This document shows, in pieces, positions 1 through 9,689 of a stretch of 21,592 bases of DNA. This stretch comes from Reticulitermes lucifugus (Eukaryota; Arthropoda; Insecta; Blattodea; Rhinotermitidae): positions 12,593 to 34,184 of the forward strand of contig JAKCWW010005995.1 in NCBI GenBank assembly GCA_026260175.1. The letters are read 5' to 3'. The position numbers were made by a program, and so were the translations under genes. Positions within the stretch are counted from its first letter, which is position 1. Every line of letters starts with the position of its first letter. The notes under the pieces were generated by a model. The model did no database searches and was not told the origin of the DNA. It saw only the letters and a program-made list of their open reading frames with translations.

Positions 1-358
1 TGAGAAGGCCAAAACCTACAAAGGATGAGGTTGTCGCGCCTGTATAAGAAGAAGAAGAAGATAGAAGAATATCTTGAAAGATTATTGCCTGGTGTTCGAC
101 CAGTGATAATGGACCACAGAGTACATGAGTCAAGGACTAAGGGACATCATGTAATGAATCTGGAAGGTCAGCCAGGCGACAGACCTGCGGTAGCATATAG
201 ATTCTCTGTTTCTCCTCAAAGGGCTTAAATTCGTGCTCCCCAATGTCAATGGTCCCCAGTACATGAAGAGTTATTGAAGATATAATTTGGACCAGCACGT
301 GACCTCAAGCGGTAACGCGTCTCAGTTGTATTCTTCTGTTATCCTACTAAAATTTGAC
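1..358. other. Unassigned sequence with one short ORF
   Basis: An open frame at 25-228 (67 codons, plus) starts with a lysine-rich stretch encoded by a short GAA/AAG run near 47-62. I do not recognise the peptide, and a frame this short is expected by chance. No repeat, splice signal or RNA gene is evident in the rest of the interval. Confidence 0.3.
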
Positions 359-359
359 T

Positions 360-545
360 GGGGCACCACTTTACTCTTACTGATATTTCGTCGTTTTCCT
401 CTGTCCGTCCAGACCAATTCAAAGACGCTGCTTGAAATCTGATGGCCGCAATTCTCGCAACGAGCTACTGTTTCCTTCCATATCCTTTTCAATGCATTAT
501 TAACCAGTTACCCAACTGCTCGACACTATGTATCTCGGTAAACTG
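360..545 (+). repeat. Possible degraded SINE 3' part
   Basis: The stretch TTTCCTTCCATATCCTTTTC near 469-490 resembles the 3' body of the SINE at 2819-3073 (TTCCTTCCACATCCTTTCC), and weaker similarity extends upstream. An AT-rich tail (AAATAAACAATAAATAAAA) follows near 555-580. No Pol III A or B box survives, so this is only a tentative relic. Confidence 0.3.
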
Positions 546-559
546 AAAACATCGTTAAA

Positions 560-880
560 TAAACAATAAATAAAAAAATAAACTAATTAATAGACAAGAA
601 ACAAGGTCGCCGTTTCGAATGCTGTTTTCTGCGGGGCTGGGTTGGAATTGTAATACAATTCAATTATGGTGTACTTGAACTCCACAACAGAGAAAACGAG
701 TTCTTGCGTGCTCAGCATATTAGGTCAGGCCTAGATTAGGAAACGGACATGAACAAATTAGCATAAGTTCCGCTGTGAATGTTAACAGATGTTTCTTTCA
801 GTACGCAGGCTTTAAAGTCTGAATTTCAAGTAGAGTTCACAAAGCTCTTCAACGCACAGTGCTAAATTATAAAGCATGTG
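560..880. other. Unassigned AT-rich sequence
   Basis: I see no recognisable coding, RNA or repeat signal between the A-rich tail near 580 and the SINE target-site duplication at 881. Confidence 0.4.
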
Positions 881-890
881 ACACATCTAA
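881..890. repeat. SINE target-site duplication, left copy
   Basis: ACACATCTAA here matches ACACATCCAA at 1152-1161 in 9 of 10 positions. The two copies immediately bracket the SINE, as expected after LINE-mediated insertion. Confidence 0.7.
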
Positions 891-1151
891 TTTTTTTTTT
901 TCCATGGCGCGGCAGTCCCTAGTGGGCCAGGGCCTCCTCATTCCCGAGGCTTCACGATCACACTCAAGACACATCACGTTCGGTAGGACTCTTCTGGACG
1001 AGTGATCAGCCTGTTGCAGAGACCTCTACCTGACAACACACAACACTCAAGAGACAGATATCCATGCCCCCGGCGGGATTCGAATCCGGAATGCCAGCAA
1101 GCGAGCGGCCGCATACACACGCCTTAGACCGCGCGGCCACTGGTATTGGCA
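890..1151 (-). mobile_element. tRNA-derived SINE (family 1, copy A)
   Basis: Read on the minus strand, this begins with a tRNA-like head. A box A-like TGGCCGCGCGGT lies at 1128-1139 and a strong box B, GGATTCGAATCCC, at 1075-1087. The spacing is wide enough for a long variable arm, as in Leu or Ser tRNAs. A tRNA-unrelated body follows and ends in an A tail (the T run at 890-901 on the plus strand). Near-identical 10-bp duplications flank it. A more diverged copy of the same family lies at 20942-21204. The element would be transcribed by Pol III and mobilised by a LINE reverse transcriptase; that is known for SINEs in general and not shown here. I could not name the family. Confidence 0.85.
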
Positions 1152-1161
1152 ACACATCCAA
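1152..1161. repeat. SINE target-site duplication, right copy
   Basis: ACACATCCAA pairs with ACACATCTAA at 881-890, with one mismatch. Confidence 0.7.
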
Positions 1162-2690
1162 TACCGTTAAGAAATCCTACATTTTCCCATACGGTGTATT
1201 TATTTTTTTTGTTTGCTATTTAACGAAGCTATCAAATATTTAATGTGTTTCGTATGCTTCTCACGATAAACAGCGATTCCTTCCCTAAATAGAATTAACC
1301 TGTTGGCCTTTCTTGATGGAGAGAGCGTGTATGTCCTCTGATATATAAACTGAACATTTACATATTATTAGGCTGTACTTCATGCGGCAAACTGCCGCAC
1401 GACTGAGAAATATGCACAGGATGTAGACACAGCTAATTTTGTTTCACGTTTTCCTATGATACTTAATTTTCGCGGTAGTGCAAATGAATTTTTGACATAT
1501 TCCATTCTTTCTACTATCCTGATTACACAGAAATTGTTGCATCAAGGCATTTTAACATCTGCATCTCAATGAGTCTTGAGTTCCTGATAAATTTTTATGT
1601 TACTCGTATAAGTAATTTTATTTGGGTAAGCTTCAAGAAGTCCTTAGTTTTCGGTATAATGTTACTCTGTGTTTTAATCTGCTATGTAAGTGTAACATTT
1701 CTTAATGCAATAACACAGTAGGATATTAGGAGTATAATGGGCTGTGCTCAGAAACTTTAGAACGTTTTCGGAATACTTTAAAATTTGTAGTCTGAAATGA
1801 AGGATTGCCATTTTTATTATATTTCGATAATTAGAATGAAGGAAATGCTATCAACGCATTTGTAAATAGTGTACTCTATAACGTATTACGCAAAATTTCC
1901 AACGCCTTCCTTTTCTTATTTGACATCCTTTTATAAGATCTCATTAAGAGTTATGATATATTCATACACGGAGATCACTTATGGAGTTATGGCTGTGAAA
2001 ATCAGTACAGTACAACAATTTTTAGTGAAGGTATCCAATGTGGAAGCTTCCAAAAAAATTGTCTAGCAGTTTAGGTGCTAATAAAAGATAACAGAGACAA
2101 GGAGAAACACACAAGTAAAGATGCATACTTCGATAAATATGTGCACATGCTTCCAATACCCGAGCTCAGTCAATTTCTTCAACAGACACTGCTAAATGTA
2201 CAACTGATGGCTCGTCGACGTGCCCTTAATTCTGGTACAATTTTGGCTTGTATCCAAACAAGGAACTCGTTTACCGGGACCATACGGCCCTGTCCGCTTC
2301 CCTACTGAGATTGCTGAAGCTTTCCGCGTGTTTCAAGTTAAATGATCCAAATAGGAGATATGCTTACATTGACATACAGGAGCTCTAGTTTAACAAAAAT
2401 AAGTTGTTTTCAGTAGGAATATGCACTTCATACACAAGATTCTGAAAATCATACTAAAGTTGACCATTATTTATCAGTCCATGAAGCCTACGCCATCTTT
2501 CTATGTCAAGATACGACAGTACAATCCACAAACGTTTTAAAACATTTAACCTTTTTAACTTGTATCTTTATTTTATTTTATACAATTTAACTGACAGAAC
2601 AATACGTATTTTAAAAAATCTGTAAAATTTAGATCTTAATTCTAAACATAATTACAATTGTGTAAATTTTCCTTTTGTGTATTTTATACC
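1162..2690. other. Unassigned AT-rich sequence
   Basis: No gene or repeat was recognised. A perfect small hairpin (TGCGGCA, loop AAC, TGCCGCA) sits at 1383-1399. Short open frames at 1869-2066 (65 codons) and 2075-2308 (77 codons), both plus, show no family motif and are probably chance ORFs. Confidence 0.4.
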
Positions 2691-2735
2691 ACTGATCTGA
2701 AGATGACTCTTTGAGGTCGAAACATGTTGCTACAT
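2691..2735 (+). ncRNA. Hammerhead-ribozyme-like motif, copy 1 (degenerate)
   Basis: CTGAAGA at 2697-2703 (hammerhead core CUGANGA) is followed by a stem II-like hairpin (GACTC against GAGGTC, one bulge), then GAAAC at 2719-2723 and a GUU triplet at 2726-2728 in the position of the cleavage triplet. Stem I flanks pair poorly. About 30 nt downstream is GATTGTGTTGACGG (2755-2768), which also occurs beside the copy at 11165-11218. Minimal type I hammerheads with very short stem III are known from the terminal repeats of Penelope-like retroelements; assignment to that class is inference. Confidence 0.4.
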
Positions 2736-2818
2736 TAAAGATATAACATATACCGATTGTGTTGACGGCATTTTGTTTCTCTTATTGTAAATGTATTGCC
2801 AAAACTAATTACCGTAAC

Positions 2819-3073
2819 GTCAGTTCAAGCCGTACCGCCTCCGACATGTGCTTGGGAAGTGCGTGGTTCGATCCATGACGGGATGTGAACTATCCTGAAT
2901 GAGGTATCTCACGGTTTTTTTTCCGCCTCCCAAAAAGCAACTGATAGGACAGTACCTCAAAATACTCCACGATGGCTTCCTTCCACATCCTTTCCAGTCC
3001 ATTTATAATCCTGTCATTTAGTGCTACATAATGCGAGGTACCGACAGCCTCATCAAATATATAAAGTTAAAAA
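2819..3073 (+). mobile_element. tRNA-derived SINE (family 2)
   Basis: A box B-like GGTTCGATCC lies at 2865-2874, with a degenerate tRNA-like stretch upstream. The body runs through a T8 tract, CCGCCTCCCAAAAAG and TTCCTTCCACATCCTTTCC, and ends in A-rich sequence (AAAGTTAAAAA). The layout is that of arthropod tRNA-derived SINEs. Box A is poorly preserved and I found no clear target-site duplication. The minus-strand open frame inside it (60 codons) is not a gene. Confidence 0.6.
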
Positions 3074-3154
3074 CCCACTAAAGACAGGACGCTGCGCAGA
3101 GGCTACTATTTTCCTTCTTTTAATTTATCAGGTTTCATGGCTGGTGTTACTCCA

Positions 3155-3300
3155 GTCATCGTCTTCTGGAGTTTTACTCCGTGTACTGTAATGTATATGT
3201 TCCGACGTTTTGGAGGAACGTGATTCGTTCATCTTTAGAGTGACAGTTTTCTTACGTGGATATCAGCATCCACGTGAACGAAACTCAGTTGATTGACAAC
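3155..3300. repeat. Dispersed repeat family Q, copy 1
   Basis: The core GTTCCGACGTTTTGGAGGAA recurs in diverged form at 10893-11080 and 17573-17735, and more weakly near 7150-7225 and 14640-14760. A perfect 8-bp hairpin (ACGTGGAT, ATCCACGT) lies at 3254-3275. No coding capacity or transposon terminus was recognised. Confidence 0.6.
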
Positions 3301-4049
3301 TGTTGCGTATAAATTCTGTAACGCTTGATGAGATTATAATTTACGCCATACGACGCGCCCTTTTCGAGAAATGCGATGAAGTTTAAATGATCGCTTCAGC
3401 TAACATACGAGCTATGATATAGCGATAGACATGCGCATGTAATTCACATCTGCTGAAAATTTCTATATACAGACTTACAAATTTATTGGGTTCTTTAATA
3501 AAACATTTGAATAATTTTTGAAACGAAATATGCAACGGACATCCTCACAAATATGAGTCCATTTTGTGCCTCGTATTAATTATTATATTCCTTATAGAGT
3601 GATGATCCTCGTCTTACGACGGTCTACTTCAAAGACAACATTGAAACGTCACCAAATTAAAATTATAAGAGACGGTAGAAAATTATTTTCGTAAGCGTCG
3701 AAAATGAAGGAAAGGAAATGTGTAAAGTTTATTAATGCTTAATTAATTAACGAGATAGGCATAAGTAATGTCGGACTGTAAACTGGATGCAGATCGTGGA
3801 AAAGAGTGGGGGGGGGGGCGGAACCTAAGATGAGAGGTCAAGTTAGGGCAGCTACCACCTGCTTTCAGTAGGCCAACTCACTGAGACATTAGCTCAATGT
3901 GGAAGCAAGCATAAAGTCGGTCCACTGGCGAGTTCTTTTAAACACATTCATAAATATTTCACTATGATTAAGGGCGGAGAATTTTTTCCACTAGTTAAGC
4001 GACTATTAGATTCTCAAGAAGGACTATGTTGAGTGTAGTTAGAATAGAT
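3301..4049. other. Unassigned sequence with a G11 tract
   Basis: No gene or named repeat is visible. A run of 11 G lies at 3808-3818 and is the only strongly biased tract. Confidence 0.4.
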
Positions 4050-4434
4050 CAGCGTTTCCCAAACTGTGTTCCGCGATTCTCAGAAGTTACGCGAGAAAAC
4101 GGCAATGATAGCAAAGTTTTCCCTGCAGCTTCCCTGCTCAACTCTGAGTGTTGTACTGGCCAGACAGATACTTCCGCAGATATATTAAACAGGCTTCTGG
4201 TAAAAATCATGGGTGGGAAAATGTTCTTGGACACTCAACGTGACATTACACATGCAAGAAGACACTAAAGCATAACATATATGTAAGCTGGAGCGCGATA
4301 TATGACAATTCTGCGGACGAAAAGAAGTTTCATTTCCTTCATTTTGCTACAATATTTTCCAGGCATTTTGGGTGCCGTCTCTGTAATTCAAACCCAAAAG
4401 ATTTTCGAGGCCAAATTAAGTTCGGAAAACGCTG
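4050..4434. mobile_element. Possible hAT-like non-autonomous element
   Basis: The left end CAGCGTTTCCCAAAC (4050-4064) is matched by an inverted right end, CAGCGTTTTCCGAAC read on the minus strand (4420-4434), 13 of 15 bases. CAG-starting ends of the CAGNGTTCCCAAAC type, followed by sequence such as TGTTCCGCG, are typical of small hAT-derived elements. The interior is about 385 bp and lacks a transposase. The 8-bp flanks (GAATAGAT and GTTGGCAA) do not match, so there is no supporting target-site duplication; the insertion may be old or the assignment wrong. The interior ORFs at 4026-4268 and 4302-4613 are not recognisable proteins. Confidence 0.45.
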
Positions 4435-4502
4435 GTTGGCAACGGGCATGTGTGCTATATCATGGATCCATCACTGACAATTTCATTAGAGAATCGTTGC
4501 CA

Positions 4503-5030
4503 CGTTTTAGGCGCGTCCGCAAAATTGTGAAAAGCGACTATTGGCCTCGTCATGTCTGTCCGTCCGTCCATTCGCATGAAAAAACTCGGCTTCCACAGGA
4601 CAGATTTTCATAAGATTTGATATTTGAGCATTTTTCGAAAATCTGTCGAGAAAATTCAAGTTACATTAAAATATGATAAGAATAACGGGAACTTTACATG
4701 AAGATGTTTGTACATTTATGACAATATTTAGCTGAATTCTTCTTAAAATGAAGAATATTTCAGACAATATTTGTAGAGAAAATCAAAACAAATTTTAAGC
4801 TCAGTATTTGTTTCCGAAAATCGTGCCGTTTGAGCCAATGCGAAAAAATATGGTACAGTTAGACAGGCCACAATAATATAGTACGGCGTATGCAATTTGC
4901 ATGTTGGATAACTAAGGCTACAGACACACGCACTCAGGACATATCATACGCATTGTTTTTCCTCAGCAACAATGGTTACGTGAAAGTGCCTCAATGTTAC
5001 CTTTATACGTACATTGCCTGTCTTGTTCTA
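4503..5030 (+). repeat. Dispersed repeat family R, copy 1
   Basis: This aligns along its whole length with 8438-8973. It shares the start CGCAAAATTG(T/C)GAAAAGCG, a GTCTGTCCGTCCGTCC tract, TCGAGAAAATTCAAGTT, AATAACGGG(A/T)ACTTTACA, TGTAGAGAAAATCAAAACA, GGATAACTAAGGCTACA and an end near GTACGTACA(T/C)TGCCT. Neither copy has a continuous open frame, so it is a non-coding interspersed repeat. Its class is unknown. It begins about 70 bp after the hAT-like element. Confidence 0.8.
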
Positions 5031-5690
5031 TTAACCCTTTACTCACTCAACTAGCTCCCTCGGCCGATCTGGGCGGATCCTTGTATCGAAACCTCTTTGA
5101 CCTCCAGACCAGCCTGACTTACAGGAAAATGTTTATATTTTTCCCACCTTCGTGTATCTTTCTCGACGTGGTCTGTTGATGTAGTAGCGTCTGGGTTTAG
5201 GACTGCTACCGTGTCGTGCGTCCTCCCTGGCGTAGACATAACACACTACGTCACAGCTCGGAAGAGGTTATATTCATAGATACCGCCGTGAAAACATCAA
5301 ACCTCGCATCTCCTCTGTGCACTTAGCTTTACTCCAATAGGTATGTCGTATCAGTATCAGTTTATCATCAAGGCTGGATTTAATAAATACAAAATCACGT
5401 ATTTATATACGCCTTCTCCAGTGCACTTTTCGTGGCGTGTCTGACCGTAATAAAATAATAAGCTCCACTTGCCAAGGCAAACGGCTGATATTTTCCTCAT
5501 CCTATAAGAGCTGAATGTGAGACTTGCACTGAATCACGTGTTGTGTGTCATGTATAACACGTGGGCGGTGCCAGAAATATATTCTATGGAACAAATATAG
5601 TTCATCTGCAATACAAATGCAAAACATGCGCTATAGAAAAACACTGCCAAAAGTTTTGTAAAAAGTAAGCCGCGTAAACAGTGTCGGGTG
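5031..5690. other. Unassigned sequence
   Basis: No gene was recognised. A hairpin with a perfect 8-bp stem (CACGTGTT and AACACGTG) lies at 5535-5563. The 5051-5239 (minus) and 4994-5179 (plus) frames have no recognisable motif. Confidence 0.4.
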
Positions 5691-5691
5691 A

Positions 5692-6538
5692 AAGAAAAAT
5701 GCACAGATTCCAGAACCGTATTCGAAAGATAGGCTCAGTTCTGAACACAAAGAAAATACGAAAACATCGTTTTTAACTGAAGAGAAATGGGACGATATTG
5801 GTGTTCGAAGGGAAAGAAGCCCCATGAGGTCTTTGCGCCGGTTGGCTGTTCAAAATTTGGTGTTAATATCCTCAGCTCACACGGCAACAAAACTTTTAAA
5901 TCCACGCACACATAAAATCAAAGCTGTACAACTACCCTTCCCTTCAGACGAGGAAGAAAAAACCGGCATTGCATATGATTTTCGGAAGCCACTGGATTTC
6001 TTAATTTTGAACTCGTGTTTTCTCGGATGAATGTGCTTTACATGGACATGTAAACATCCACAGTAACAGTCACTGGTGTTGCGAATGTCTCCATGCAGTT
6101 AACAAGGTTACTTGCAATACCTTAAATTCAGTGTCTGGTGTGCGTTTAGTGCGCGAAAAATAACACGGCCCGAATTTTTCGAAGAAGCATTCATCTCCTA
6201 CTGCTACGTTTCGTTAATGCTAGCACCATTCTTAAAGATTTTACAGAGCAAACTTCTCAACGGCTGCCCTAGAAGTGTTAACGGTCTAACGGTTGACATC
6301 TCGCAGATTTTGGCTTTGAGGATCTCCAGATTTAAATCCATGCGACTATTATTTGTGGGAGACACTGAAATACAGATTTTATACGAACAATCCACATTCT
6401 TTGCAACAATTCAATGGCAATATTTCAAGAGAAATTGCTAACACTTCACAACAATATCTCCGTCATTCGTCGATAAATATTTTCAGAAAGTTCCGAGCTG
6501 GATGTCGGCACTTTCAGACTCTTTATGAAATGAGGTAA
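5692..6538 (+). pseudogene. Mariner-like (Tc1/mariner superfamily) transposase, broken
   Basis: The pieces are collinear with a mariner-type transposase across three frames. Frame one, open from 5692 to 6027 (the ATG at 5824 is internal), gives an N-terminal DNA-binding part with LTEEKWDDIG, SPMRSLRRLAVQ and HKIKAVQLPFPSDEEE. A second frame at 6020-6110 gives FSDE, holding the first catalytic Asp, then GHVNIHSNSHW. A third from 6112 gives KFSVWCAFSARKI and FFEEAFISYCYV. The second frame returns from about 6293 with SPDLNPCDYYLW, holding the third catalytic Asp, then NNPHSLQQF, ISREIANTSQQ and CRHFQTL, ending at TAA 6538. At least three frame changes and one in-frame TGA (6317-6319) disable it. 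The second catalytic Asp is not recognisable, and I could not find flanking terminal inverted repeats. The family is clear from motif order; the subfamily is not assigned. Confidence 0.88.
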
Positions 6539-7149
6539 GTTGAACTGAAGTGAAAAACGGACTCCCAATTACAGGATGATGCAGGCTTCCTATGCGATAA
6601 CGCTCCTGTGCAGCACTCGTGCTAAGGGATGTGATTAAATACACAGTCTGTATATTTTCCACTTTGATTTTGGTAGAGTTTTGCTGTTATCTTTTACCTT
6701 AAAACGTAGCAACTTTAGCAACCTGTTGGATTCTTTCCATTTCAAATACTACAATATACGGAACGCAGCCGATGCGACTCCTCTAAAATTTAATTCAATT
6801 ATGTATAAAGGTGGTTTTAGTGAAGCGCTTGGAGTGAGTCTTTGATGAACGTGGATTCTATTATAAGAAAGAACTGAAGCTTGTAAAAGCTTTTGAGACG
6901 AAGAAAGTTAAATAATTCTTATAGCAAAAGACGCACGAATATAACGTAGTACTTCAGAATCTTCTTTCGTTGGACGAGACAGTAAGATTACCGTACCAGA
7001 AACACACCATATTCCTTAAGCACCAAAAAGCTCAGCAAACACAGGCAACTCAGGGAACAAGAAGGAGCGGCTAGCAAAGGATTATAGTTGGTACTGTGCA
7101 CACTGAAACACTTTTTTACACAGGAAATTCTTAACAAAATGTTATCAAA
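6539..7149. other. Unassigned sequence after the transposase relic
   Basis: The 3' flank of the transposon should lie in the first part, but no terminal inverted repeat was found by eye. No other feature was recognised. The minus-strand frame at 6988-7197 (69 codons) has no known motif. Confidence 0.35.
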
Positions 7150-7225
7150 ATTACGGCATGGGATGCGACGCCCTCTAGTGAGCAACGTAATTACCAACGT
7201 TTCGGAGGAACCTGATGTCTGCTGC
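7150..7225. repeat. Possible family Q repeat, copy 2
   Basis: ACCAACGTTTCGGAGGAACC at 7192-7211 matches the family core (CCGACGTTTYGGAGGAAC) with few differences. Similarity beyond the core is weak, so the limits are approximate. Confidence 0.4.
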
Positions 7226-8437
7226 TTTAGGGTATAAGTGTAATATTTTTACCTAACGTATTCAAAGTACTCTCAAAACCAGTAATTCAGATACAAGAAA
7301 AATGGTACAATGGTACTGTTTACTTACCCTTTAACAAGAATATGAGAAACACAGCGCGAGAGGCTACCGTTTTAGAGTTTATGGATGTGGTTATGTGGCG
7401 AGACACCGTTCTTTCCACTCAATAGAACGAACGTGTTGTTATACGACCACACAATCCTGCGAATTTACTACGGACTTGAGCGCCCCCACAAACTTGATGA
7501 ATTCTGGCATATGTCAGAACATACCTGTATTTTTAGTTATGTGTTTTCAGAATATTGACAAAACAACATATTATTATTGTCATTATTATTAAACAGTTCA
7601 AATTTCCTTGTATCTTACATCTAGGAAACATTTAAATTCATTTACAGATAATTTTATTATAACAGAATATTCATAGAGATTTAGGCAAATGCACATGGTT
7701 GTGACGTTGGTATATTCACTAGGATTAGGACCCGTTAATTTTGTGAACAATGTCTCTCTTACAAGCGTTTCTATTGCATAAGCGACAGGCCTCTATCAGG
7801 CTGCACTCGTTTTTATTACTGTAAATATTTCACTCTTTTTACACAACATGTCACCTTTTTCCAGGATTTTACCGCCACACTCATTGACATTATGACATAT
7901 ACATGTTTGTGTATTTTATTAATTATAGCTTTGTCCTAATGTGAGTTTTTAATTTCATTTTGTACAAGAACATACAGACTTTAAAGGCGATGCGCATGTA
8001 AATCCACACAAAGATACATAATACACCCACAGTAGAAAATAATTGTTATATTCAGTTTCATTTTAAAAGTGTAATACGTATATGACGTAGTATAGGATCC
8101 ACCGTTATATTTATTTGGACTGTCCTTGATCACGCATCCCCATCCATTCTTTAACACATCCACATACCTACCTACCTGTGTACCTGAAACTTGTTTTCTG
8201 GTTTCCTTGACAACACAGCCAGAAGGAAAGGCAACTAATGAGAACGACAGACTGGTTCGACAATTAAGGGGCCAGATAGGCTGCCCTTGTTGCAGCAGTA
8301 TGCTTGGAGGGAGAAACGACTCTTTAAAAAAAACAGAAAAATTACGCAGTTGTAGAAAGGGGCAGAATATTTCTTCCTTAGAAATAATGAGTAGCCATGA
8401 ACTGCAGGACAAGAACTGTAGAAATGACATCAAGCAC
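7226..8437. other. Unassigned region with two overlapping opposite ORFs
   Basis: The longest open frames of the window lie here and overlap on opposite strands: 7981-8433 minus (150 codons) and 8126-8560 plus (144 codons). Neither peptide carries a motif I know. The plus frame runs into the R repeat after 8438, which argues against a conserved gene. The minus frame ends in a hydrophobic, low-complexity part. I treat both as probable chance frames. Confidence 0.3.
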
Positions 8438-8973
8438 CGTCTTTACGCGCGTTCGCAAAATTGCGAAAAGCGACTATTAGCTTCGTCATGTCTGTCTGTC
8501 TGTCCGTCCGTCCGCAAGGAAGAACTCCGCTCCCACTGCACGGATTTTCATGAATTTTGATTCTTGAAATTTTTTGGAAATCCTGTCGAGAAAATTCAAG
8601 TTTCATTAAAATCTGACAAAAATAACGGGTACTTTACAGGAAGACCTGTGCATATTTATGATAATCTCTCGCTCAATTCTTCTTAGAAAGAGAAATCTTT
8701 CAGACCACAGCTGTAGAGAAAATCAAAACACACATTGTGTGTTCAACAACGCTTTTCCGAAAATCATGCCGTTTATGAGATAATGTGGAAAAATGCTGTA
8801 AGGCAGGAGAGGCCACAGAAGGCAATATAACACGGCGCATGCGCTTTGCATGCTGGATAACTAAGGCTACAAAACACACTCAGAATATGTAACACTTATT
8901 GCTTTTCCATGGTAACAATGGCTGCACGAACGCGCCTTAATATTACGTTGTACGTACACTGCCTATTTTGTTG
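8438..8973 (+). repeat. Dispersed repeat family R, copy 2
   Basis: This is the full-length partner of 4503-5030 in the same orientation. It opens with a perfect hairpin (TTCGCAA, AA, TTGCGAA at 8452-8467) and continues with a TGTC/CGTC tract at about 8490-8513. A second small hairpin (GCATGC, GCTTT, GCATGC) lies near 8836-8852. The two copies show scattered substitutions and small indels, so they are old but clearly related. Confidence 0.8.
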
Positions 8974-9649
8974 GACATTCTTTCGGATACAAGCACATAG
9001 CTGTTACTGAGAGGTTTCTTGTACTCGTACAATTTAGTCACTGCCCCTGCATCTCCTATAATTTGTTAATATCATTTCTCACTTATTTTTTTGGATGAAA
9101 CAATTACGTGTTTATTTATTGGGGGATATAAGACGTAGCCACAAAATTTGATTAGAAAAACTTTATGGAAATATTCCACTTTGCTGATACAGATGTATTC
9201 TGGCGGATAACATTAAAATTGATCTTAAATAATATACTGGAATAGATTAGAATGTCACTGACGGGATCTAGTGACTGTTGTGAACACGATATTGAAAACT
9301 TATGTTTAATAAAGAGCGGGAAATTTCCCAACCAGAACAACTAATTAAATTTATGTACACGTAAAGCGACCAGGGATACGTAGCTGGCCACTCAACTACA
9401 GTCAATGCACCTATTATTTGAAGGTGAGCCACACCCTACATACATCGACCTATGTCTATTTTATTCTGCCTGTATAAATGACCCATTTTATCTTATGTAC
9501 AACCATTTTACCCTCATTTTAAAGAGAATATGTAATTAATTCTCTAGTAAATTTTTTGCTGATACATTCATAATCGTACCTTCACATTGTAAAAGTTTGA
9601 GATCTCACACGTGCTTGCAGTTCTAATATTTTTTTTTAATATTCTAGTT
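8974..9649. other. Unassigned AT-rich sequence
   Basis: Only short frames without motifs (for example 9152-9340 minus) and AT-rich sequence are seen. A T9 run followed by AATATTCTAG immediately precedes the hammerhead-like motif. Confidence 0.4.
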
Positions 9650-9689
9650 ATAGGCCTGACGATTGCTTAAGCCGAAACTTGTAGCTTAT
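9650..9689 (+). ncRNA. Hammerhead-ribozyme-like motif, copy 2
   Basis: The CTGACGA core lies at 9656-9662, a short stem II-like hairpin (TGCTTAAGCC) follows, and GAAAC is at 9674-9678. A minimal stem III would end in a GUA cleavage triplet at 9681-9683. Stem I can form from ATAGGC (9650-9655) and GCTTAT (9684-9689), six pairs including one G-U. Stem II pairing is reduced to the central GC/GC with mismatches, so activity is doubtful. GAGTTGTGTACGAC at 9704-9717 resembles the GATTGTGTTGACGG found downstream of the other copies. Confidence 0.5.

Noticed and set aside
6530..6545. A 5' splice site (ATGAGGTAAGT)
   Set aside because: It coincides with the stop codon region of the mariner-like transposase relic, and no matching acceptor or host exon was seen.
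7981..8560. Overlapping 150- and 144-codon ORFs as a real gene
   Set aside because: They lie on opposite strands, have no recognisable motif, and the plus one ends inside the R repeat. No splice or start context supports either.
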